NCBI GenBank assembly: GCA_035636095.1
Contig: DASPZU010000077.1
Location: forward strand, 1-12,808
Direction of reading: 5' to 3'
DNA from: Gp7-AA10 sp035636095
GTDB taxonomy: Bacteria; Acidobacteriota; Thermoanaerobaculia; Gp7-AA8
Length of the DNA: 12,808 nucleotides
Numbering within the stretch: position 1 is the first letter of the stretch; each line of letters starts with the position of its first letter. This document shows, piece by piece, positions 8,137 to 12,808 of the stretch. The notes below the pieces were generated by a model. That model saw only the letters and a program-made list of their open reading frames with translations. It had not been told where the DNA came from and ran no database searches. A program made the position numbers and the translations under genes.

Positions 8137-8215
8137 ACTATTCGTCAGCAAGAGAGTTCCCGCCAACTGCCCGACGTTACCGTGTGGCAAACCGCTACAA
8201 TGTCACCGTCCCCAA

Positions 8216-8385
8216 TTGATCGGCACAGCGATTCTTCACTACGAGATCCAGCGGAAGTTCGGCGCTGGAGGCATGGGCGATGTGTATCTCGCCGAGGATC
8301 GGCATCTGCGGCGGTCGGTAGCGTTCAAGCTACTGCCGAAGGAGTTCGCCTCCGATGGTCGCGCAAACAGCGCTTCATGACTTCA
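8216..8385 (+). pseudogene. N-terminal scrap of a Hanks-type Ser/Thr protein kinase
   Basis: Reading from TTG at 8216 gives LIGTAILHYEIQRKFGAGGMGDVYLAEDRHLRRSVAFKLLPKEFASD, the start of a bacterial eukaryote-like kinase: glycine loop G-x-G-x-M-G-x-V, then VAFK with the ATP-binding lysine of subdomain II. The sequence then shifts by one base; SRKQRFMT in another frame matches the usual following helix, and similarity stops near 8385. The whole catalytic core is missing (HRD, DFG, activation loop), so it cannot be a kinase. TACAAT at 8196-8201 may be the -10 of its former promoter, without a good -35. It diverges from the 720-aa gene. Confidence 0.75.
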
Positions 8386-8490
8386 CAGTCTCGGTGGGCG
8401 GCGGCACCGGCCCTGGAAGCTTCACACTCACAGCCAACGCCTACTGCAACACCATGTTTCCAGTCGCACCGGCCGTCCGGCTCACAACCG
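8379..8490 (+). pseudogene. Possible beta-sandwich (fibronectin III/Ig-like) domain scrap
   Basis: Directly after the kinase scrap, in another frame, the sequence reads DFTVSVGGGTGPGSFTLTAN then APAVRLTT. Alternating strand residues and a PAVRLT ending resemble the edge of exported Fn3/Ig-like modules. It has no start or stop of its own and is cut by the hairpin repeat that begins at 8503. This is resemblance only and could be coincidental. Confidence 0.3.
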
Positions 8491-8492
8491 TA

Positions 8493-8524
8493 CCAAAAGA
8501 AACGGGCGGCCTCGCGGCTGCCCG
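8493..8524 (-). terminator. Intrinsic terminator behind the rpoC tail copy B
   Basis: Read on the minus strand: CGGGCAGCC, loop GCGA, GGCCGCCCG (8524-8503; one A-C mismatch in a 9-bp stem), then TTTCTTTTGG. It lies about 28 bases after the stop codon of rpoC fragment B, comparable to the spacing of the true rpoC terminator at 12506-12537, though the sequences are unrelated. On the plus strand the stem has a G-U pair but no U-tract. Confidence 0.7.
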
Positions 8525-8541
8525 AATCGTGTTTACAGCGC
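8503..8541. repeat. Hairpin repeat, copy 2
   Basis: Second copy of the element at 5396-5434: CGGGCGGCC-TCGC-GGCTGCCCG followed by AATCGTGTTTACAGCGC. About 30 consecutive bases match copy 1 with one substitution; the flank then differs by a short indel. Both copies lie at the broken 3' end of gene remnants. It may be a dispersed terminator or REP-like repeat. Confidence 0.6.
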
Positions 8542-8552
8542 GATGATGTGAA

Positions 8553-8888
8553 TTACTGCTCGTCCTCGAAATCCGCCAGCCTGAGCGCTTCCTCTTCCTC
8601 GGGGCGCAGCAGCTCCTCCAGGGTGGGGGCGGGGGCGGGCTCTTCTTTCTCCATGTAGATGTCGCGATAGGCCGGCATGCCGGTGCCTGCCGGGATGAGG
8701 CGGCCGACGATCACGTTCTCCTTCAGGCCGCGCAGGTAGTCGACTCGGCCGGCGATTGCGGCTTCGGTGAGCACGCGAGTCGTCTCCTGGAACGAGGCCG
8801 CCGAGATGAACGACTCCGTCGACAGCGAGGCCTTGGTGATGCCCAGCAGCAGCGGCGTTCCGTCCGCCGGCTCGCCGCCGCGATTCAT
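8553..8888 (-). pseudogene. rpoC: Truncated duplicate of the rpoC 3' end (copy B)
   Basis: An open frame of 111 codons encodes the extreme C-terminus of the RNA polymerase beta' subunit: GGEPADGTPLLLGITKASLS, FISAASFQETTRVLTEAAIAG, RVDYLRGLKENVIVGRLIPAGTGMPAYRDI and the acidic tail ending LADFEDEQ. The rest of beta' (normally well over 1,300 residues, with the NADFDGD catalytic motif) is absent. The ATG at 8888 is probably chance; there is no ribosome-binding site before it and homology begins two codons later. Compared with copy A there are about 19 substitutions over 240 bases, nearly all silent. It is therefore a piece of a once functional, diverged rpoC. It could give a short peptide if transcribed, but I expect none. 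Confidence 0.9.
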
Positions 8889-8916
8889 GGTTGATGGCTC
8901 AGTTGCCGACGATGCT

Positions 8917-9003
8917 CACTCTTGTTGTCCTCGGGGCCCAGCAGTTCCTCGAGGGTGGGGGCGGGGGCTCTTCCTTCTCCATGTAGATTTCGCGATAGGC
9001 GGC
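8917..9003 (-). pseudogene. rpoC: Second, shorter rpoC 3'-tail remnant (copy C)
   Basis: Minus-strand sequence from 9000 reads AYREIYMEKEEP, matching AYRDIYMEKEEPAPAP of the beta' tail. A 4-base loss in the GCCCCC repeat then shifts the frame. In the shifted frame it continues TLEELLGPEDNKSE instead of TLEELLRPEEEEALTLADFEDEQ. Homology begins abruptly at about 9000-9003, six bases from the stop codon of the 301-aa gene, and ends just before copy B in the same orientation. The different last residues suggest a source distinct from both A and B. Confidence 0.8.
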
Positions 9004-9006
9004 GAC

Positions 9007-9912
9007 TCATTGCGCTTGCATGGGGCTGATTGTCCGCACGACGCGACCGGTGACTCGCTCGCGCAGCACGTAATGCTTTCCACCTTCCAGGTCGGCATGA
9101 AGAATCATGGTGGCGCGATTTGCCACGTACTGTGGCACGACTTCTCGAACCGCCAGGATCATGTCGCGCTCGCTCTGAATGGCGGCAACGACGTCCGCCC
9201 GTCCTTCAGCGGCGAACTTCTGACGCCGCTGATCGAGCACTTGTACGGCGCGATCGTAGTATCCGCGGATCTCTTCCGCGGATCCGTCGGCGAGCGCGAG
9301 ATCGCCGAGACGAATCCATGGACTTGCATTGTGCGGGTCCGCGGCGGCCAGAGCGAGCAGATTCTTGCGCATTGACGTCCTGTCGCGGCTGCGATCGACG
9401 TTGTAACGAGCAAACTCGCGGCGAAGATCATCGTTCTCCTGACCGTTGCTGACCAGAAACCACTCGGGATCCGAACGCAGGTCGCCGAGCCGTACGCTCA
9501 ATCGGTATGTGCCCGGCGGCAGCTCAGGGAGGTTGAAACGGGCGACGAGTCGCTCGCCGCTTTTCAATTCCGTAGCCGGCTGAACCTTTGACGTCAGTTC
9601 TGGACGAAGCTCGCTGATCTTGCCATTTTCGCGCTCGAGCTCCCATACGACGGCGTCCCACCACTCCTTCGACGGCAGCGACATCGACGTCGGTCCCGGA
9701 TTCGGGCTGGAAAGAGCGGCTGCTGTGAGCGAGATCTGCGCTTTGAGCGGAGTGCCGACGAACACGACTCGCGTCGGCGTGTCTGCGTTGATGGGCCGGA
9801 TAGCGAACGTGTCGACGGAAACGCGCAGTTGTGTGATGAGTCGGTCAGCCCGTACCGCCGTGGCGCTTGCCGCGATCAGACAGCAAAGAATCATCGCTTT
9901 GATCATTCGCAT
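9007..9912 (-). CDS. Secreted hypothetical protein, operon partner of the metalloprotease
   Basis: A 301-aa product. The start at 9912 has AGGAGA seven bases upstream, overlapping the TAG stop of the metalloprotease gene (TAGGAG), so translation is probably coupled; intergenic distance is 10 bases. Residues 1-22 are a signal peptide (MRMIKAMILCCLIAASATAVRA). Residues 25-155 look like an immunoglobulin-type beta-sandwich, ending LPPGTYRLSVRLGD with FLVS after it. Residues 160-260 are helical with a TPR-like segment (DPHNASPWIRLGDLALADGSAEEIRGYYDRAV). The end (LEGGKHYVLRERVTGRVVR) is beta. I recognise no named family. It may bind, chaperone or regulate the protease; this rests only on the operon. 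Rearranged DNA begins six bases after the stop, so the natural C-terminus may have been altered. Confidence 0.8.
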   Translation of the reverse strand: MRMIKAMILCCLIAASATAVRADRLITQLRVSVDTFAIRPINADTPTRVVFVGTPLKAQISLTAAALSSPNPGPTSMSLPSKEWWDAVVWELERENGKISELRPELTSKVQPATELKSGERLVARFNLPELPPGTYRLSVRLGDLRSDPEWFLVSNGQENDDLRREFARYNVDRSRDRTSMRKNLLALAAADPHNASPWIRLGDLALADGSAEEIRGYYDRAVQVLDQRRQKFAAEGRADVVAAIQSERDMILAVREVVPQYVANRATMILHADLEGGKHYVLRERVTGRVVRTISPMQAQ

Positions 9913-9922
9913 CAGAGGTCTC

Positions 9923-12358
9923 CTAGAAGTTTTCGTGCAATCGCATTCCCTGGACGGCGGTGAAGCCATAGTTGGTCGGAAGCGGAAGGACGTCCGAGAT
10001 CGGGTGACGGATCGGGCCCTGATTGGTCCCCGGCACACCCGGAAGGACCAGCGTGAACATGATGTCGGTGCAGTCCGAATTCTGATGTGCGAGGTGAAGA
10101 GCGTGACCTACCTCGTGACCGGCCACCACCGTGTGCGCCTGCAGGAACTGCGCGGGCGACATGACAACTGCGGCGGAGGGGACAAACAGCGGACACGTCA
10201 CCCAGCCGAACTTCGTGTAGTAGTCGTCTCCGCCGGCAACGGCGTAAAGCTGCGGCTCTTGAACCGGGCGTCGCAGGACGCGTCTCAACGTGTCGTTCAC
10301 AACGCAGTGAATGTCCGTGAGCTCGTTTGTGCAATACACCACCGGGGCTCCATACGGATCGACCGTCGAATCGGGGGTGTTGTTCGCGCCGTAGTGGATG
10401 GCGAAGTTATCGAATCCGAGAGGATAGACCTCGACGACCTGTGTGCCGTTCGGACTCGCAACGCCAGATGACGAGATCTCGTGGATGATGGCCAGATCCT
10501 CACCGTCGCGCCACGTGTAACCGAGGGCGACAAAGTGGCCGGGAAAGTCCTGGCCGGTGGAATCCTCATGGAAGATCGGCGCATCCATTCGCGTGCGCAT
10601 TCGAATCGCCCGTTGCTCGGTCGCTCCCGGGATTCCGGCGCGATTCGAATTGATCACCGGCCGCAGATTGTCGAGCGCCGGATTCGAGCTCGTGCTCATC
10701 TTCACCTCGCCCCTGTCGACGAAGTGCTTCGCATGCGGCAGGGTCGTCAGGATTGAATTCGCGCTAAAGGGCGTCATGAGCAGAATGTCCGGATCGGCGA
10801 CGAAGAAAAGGTCCTTGCGCGCAGGATCGAGTCGCTGGTACGAGTTCGCAATCATGAAGCCGCGAAATTCCTCAAACGCCGTCAGACCGTCCCCGAGGAT
10901 TCCCTGCGGCGGTGGACCGGAGGCCGAAGGATCGGTGTCGAGATCCTCATCGCCTCTCAGCGAGGCGCTGTTGATCAGAAGCCGGGATGGCCCAACTCTC
11001 CAGCCGGCGTCCGGAAGCCCATTGCCGTCCTTATCCGCCGGCACCCGAAGGCGCGTTGTGAACGTAGTTTTCCGATAGGGCATCGTAACTGCGATACTCG
11101 CCCAACCGCCGTAGTCGTGAACGTACAGCGGCAGACGCACCACCTTCGGCGACCTCCCGCCAGGTATCGCGACGCCCGTGAGCTCCGTCAGGCCTCCACC
11201 AAAGTCGATATCCGGTGTCGTATCGGTCGAGCCAGGGGGGAAGTTCATGGCCGTTCCGGGATAGCGGGATGAATTCACGCGCACATCGAAGGTGCCGCGG
11301 CTGCCGTGTCCGGCCAGGATGTTGACCTGGATCATCTGCGGCGTCGTGCGCAAATCGAGATCCATCCCGCTCAATGCCGACCCCGGAACGAACTGGGGCG
11401 ACTGATCCTGCGGATTCCTGGGATCGAAGGTTCCTTCCACCGTGATGTAGATGTTCTGTGCGTACACGAACACGGTCATCGACGTTGTGGTGTAGCTTCT
11501 TCCGCTCGGCAAAGCCCCCTTGACCGTGAACGAATGTGAGCCGGTCGCCAGCTTCGGGATCGGTATCGCCAGGATGTTGTGACCGTGAAGGCCCTGCGGG
11601 GCGAACGCTTCCTCGGGGACAGTCGTCGCGCCACTGTCCCAGGTCGCCAACCAGGTAATCCCCGGACCGGCGGGAAATTGGCGATCGGCTCCATTGGCGT
11701 CGACGCCGTAATGCAAGACAGGAACGACAGGAACGCGGTCGGCGCTGTTGGCAATGAAAGTGCGATCCGCAATTTCGGCGGCGCTCGCGGGCGTCGGATC
11801 GTTCTCATCCACCGACTGAAACATCGTCATTTCCACCATCACGTCGCGGTTGATCTGTTCGATGTGCAAGGTCAGCAGATCGCTCGCTCCCGGGGCATTG
11901 TTCGAACCCAGGATCACCGTCCCGCTTCCAGCGGCCATGAATCCTGGAGTGTTGTTGGTAGTCATGTACAAACCTGGAAACGCCTTCCGACCACCCCAAT
12001 CAATCCCGCAGTTGAGGCAACCGAATACCGGAAACTGGTCGCTGCAGATGCCCTGCGGAGTCCACCCTGCGATGAACAACGGCGCATAGTCATTCGCGTT
12101 CGGCGACAGCGAACCCGAGTAGCTGTGCGAGCAATCCCAGTATGGGTATCCACTGTGATTCCACACGGCGGTGCCTTCGACCCATGCGCCGTCAGCGGGG
12201 ACCGTGACTGAGGCGGAGTAGGTCGTTCCGGCGGTAAGAAATCTGTAATCGCCGTCGAAGAGAACCGCCGATGGAGGTAGCGGTGGTGGAGTACGCCGCG
12301 CACCATAAACAGGCATCACTGCCGACAACAACATCAACGCGGAGAACCAATTTCTCAT
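9923..12358 (-). CDS. Large secreted zinc metalloprotease (metzincin-like motif)
   Basis: An 811-aa product from the start at 12358: signal peptide MRNWFSALMLLSAVMPVYGA and a G-rich ribosome-binding site (AGGGGGG) three bases upstream. An in-frame start at 12514 is rejected because it lies in the rpoC terminator and places the signal peptide internally. Residues 30-440 hold several beta domains (strands near 270-310, 340-365 and 405-440) and a Cys cluster at 76, 105, 114 and 117. A calcium-type loop DKDGNGLPDAGW (442-453) precedes DGLTAFEEFRGFMI (490-503), as in thrombospondin-type-3-like regions of secreted proteases. The catalytic motif is HEVGHALHLAH at 748-758 (three His zinc ligands, catalytic Glu749), with DIM at 765-767 as a probable Met-turn. 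The eighth position is His rather than the usual metzincin Gly. Likely degrades extracellular protein. First gene of an operon with the 301-aa protein. Confidence 0.88.
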   Translation of the reverse strand: MRNWFSALMLLSAVMPVYGARRTPPPLPPSAVLFDGDYRFLTAGTTYSASVTVPADGAWVEGTAVWNHSGYPYWDCSHSYSGSLSPNANDYAPLFIAGWTPQGICSDQFPVFGCLNCGIDWGGRKAFPGLYMTTNNTPGFMAAGSGTVILGSNNAPGASDLLTLHIEQINRDVMVEMTMFQSVDENDPTPASAAEIADRTFIANSADRVPVVPVLHYGVDANGADRQFPAGPGITWLATWDSGATTVPEEAFAPQGLHGHNILAIPIPKLATGSHSFTVKGALPSGRSYTTTSMTVFVYAQNIYITVEGTFDPRNPQDQSPQFVPGSALSGMDLDLRTTPQMIQVNILAGHGSRGTFDVRVNSSRYPGTAMNFPPGSTDTTPDIDFGGGLTELTGVAIPGGRSPKVVRLPLYVHDYGGWASIAVTMPYRKTTFTTRLRVPADKDGNGLPDAGWRVGPSRLLINSASLRGDEDLDTDPSASGPPPQGILGDGLTAFEEFRGFMIANSYQRLDPARKDLFFVADPDILLMTPFSANSILTTLPHAKHFVDRGEVKMSTSSNPALDNLRPVINSNRAGIPGATEQRAIRMRTRMDAPIFHEDSTGQDFPGHFVALGYTWRDGEDLAIIHEISSSGVASPNGTQVVEVYPLGFDNFAIHYGANNTPDSTVDPYGAPVVYCTNELTDIHCVVNDTLRRVLRRPVQEPQLYAVAGGDDYYTKFGWVTCPLFVPSAAVVMSPAQFLQAHTVVAGHEVGHALHLAHQNSDCTDIMFTLVLPGVPGTNQGPIRHPISDVLPLPTNYGFTAVQGMRLHENF

Positions 12359-12505
12359 AAGCCCCCCTGTCATCCGCGACACGCCGGCGAGAGCGTTACC
12401 CGCGGAGACTGCAATTGCTGAAGAATCAGAACCCTGCTCTTTAGGAGTGGCGCAGAGCGGGCAACTGCTACCATTTGGTTGTGACGGCTCGGTGACAGTG
12501 TACTT
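12359..12505. other. Leader/promoter region of the metalloprotease operon
   Basis: About 147 bases lie between the rpoC terminator and the protease start at 12358. It must hold the operon promoter because the terminator isolates it from rpoC. On the minus strand TTGCCC (in AGTTGCCCGC) followed 15 bases later by TAAAGA is the nearest sigma-70-like pair, with poor spacing. No operator or riboswitch was recognised. Confidence 0.3.
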
Positions 12506-12537
12506 AGAAAACAAAAGCGCCGGCTCTTCGCCGGCGC
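12506..12537 (-). terminator. Strong intrinsic terminator of rpoC
   Basis: On the minus strand GCGCCGGC, loop GAAGA, GCCGGCGC (perfect 8-bp GC stem, 12537-12517) followed by TTTTGTTTTC. It starts 26 bases after the rpoC stop at 12564. It shows that rpoC ends a transcription unit here rather than reading into rpsL/rpsG/fusA, the usual downstream genes. Confidence 0.9.
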
Positions 12538-12563
12538 CTTCACAAAACTGCGAGTAAGTAGAT

Positions 12564-12808
12564 TTACTGCTCGTCCTCGAAATCCGCCAGCGTGAGCGCT
12601 TCCTCCTCCTCGGGGCGCAGCAGCTCCTCGAGGGTGGGGGCGGGGGCGGGCTCTTCCTTCTCCATGTAGATGTCGCGATAGGCCGGCATGCCGGTTCCCG
12701 CCGGGATGAGGCGGCCGACGATGACGTTCTCCTTGAGGCCCCGCAGGTAGTCGACGCGGCCGGCGATGGCAGCCTCCGTCAACACGCGCGTGGTCTCCTG
12801 GAACGCCG
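12564..12808 (-). CDS. rpoC: RNA polymerase beta' subunit, C-terminal end (partial at window edge)
   Basis: The last 81 codons of beta': FQETTRVLTEAAIAGRVDYL, RGLKENVIVGRLIPAGTGMP, AYRDIYMEKEEPAPAPTLEE, LLRPEEEEALTLADFEDEQ. The FQETTRVLTEAA and LKENVIVGRLIPAGTG segments are diagnostic of RpoC, the clamp/active-centre subunit of RNA polymerase. The start lies outside the window. The acidic Pro/Ala/Glu tail is lineage-specific. It is followed by an intrinsic terminator. This is taken as the working copy because it runs off the window and has its own terminator; an intact upstream part is assumed, not seen. Confidence 0.95.
   Translation of the reverse strand, partial: AFQETTRVLTEAAIAGRVDYLRGLKENVIVGRLIPAGTGMPAYRDIYMEKEEPAPAPTLEELLRPEEEEALTLADFEDEQ

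Noticed and set aside
8172..8201. Full sigma-70 promoter for the kinase scrap
   Set aside because: TACAAT is a fair -10, but the matching -35 position (GACGTT) is poor.
8914..8927. GCTCACTCTTGTT shared between 2976-2988 and 8914-8926
   Set aside because: About two shared 13-mers are expected by chance between sites in a window of this length.
8553..9003. A phage or ICE attachment site at the rpoC 3' end
   Set aside because: A common core of about 35 bases (GCCTATCGCGA and following) occurs in all three copies, but no integrase, excisionase or mobility gene lies in the window, so homologous recombination explains it as well.
9620..10471. Plus-strand frames antisense to the protease operon (also 8767-9375 and 11579-12211)
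   Set aside because: They mirror the codon bias of the protease and 301-aa genes and show no family motif.
12359..12514. Upstream in-frame start giving the metalloprotease 52 extra residues
   Set aside because: It would start in the rpoC terminator and bury the signal peptide; the ATG at 12358 has a ribosome-binding site.
1..12808. CRISPR arrays, tRNA or rRNA genes, insertion sequences
   Set aside because: No regularly spaced repeats, no cloverleaf or conserved rRNA segment, and no transposase motif were found on either strand.

Overview
The window is GC-rich bacterial DNA whose genes lie almost entirely on the minus strand. Most encode exported proteins: a sortilin/Asp-box beta-propeller protein, a large zinc metalloprotease, and several hypotheticals with signal peptides. 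Together with a Hanks-type Ser/Thr kinase remnant and a glutamate-rich RpoC C-terminus, this looks like an Acidobacteriota-type soil or sediment genome. That placement is inference from gene style; no rRNA or full-length marker gene is present.

Layout, right to left in the direction of transcription. The 3' end of rpoC enters at the right edge and stops at 12564, followed by a strong hairpin/U-tract terminator. Next is a two-gene operon: an 811-aa secreted metalloprotease (12358-9923) and a 301-aa secreted protein (9912-9007), 10 bases apart. Then comes a scrapyard, about 9003-8216, of truncated gene pieces: a short frameshifted rpoC tail (C), a second in-frame 111-codon rpoC tail (B) with its own terminator, and on the plus strand the N-terminal scrap of a protein kinase joined to a possible beta-sandwich scrap. 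Further left are a 720-aa secreted TPR/Cys-rich protein (8136-5974), a frameshifted and truncated pseudogene (5958-5433), a 144-aa secreted protein (5292-4858), a plus-strand 5-formyltetrahydrofolate cyclo-ligase-family gene (4164-4871), a 276-aa secreted protein (4125-3295), a 393-base stretch with no convincing gene, and the 955-aa Asp-box protein (2901-34).

The most unusual feature is that the end of rpoC occurs three times, always in the same orientation. Copies A and B differ by about 19 substitutions over roughly 240 bases, nearly all silent. Copy B therefore descends from a functional rpoC, for example one from a relative, and is not a recently decaying copy. The simplest reading is repeated integration of foreign DNA by recombination at the conserved rpoC 3' end. 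That would make the region downstream of rpoC an acquisition site for accessory secreted-protein genes and leave scrap at the junctions. No integrase or transposase is visible. A chimeric assembly is the main alternative.

The rest is an accessory secretome: five intact minus-strand genes have N-terminal signal peptides, and the folate-type enzyme is the only cytoplasmic gene apart from rpoC. No RNA gene, CRISPR array or insertion sequence was seen.
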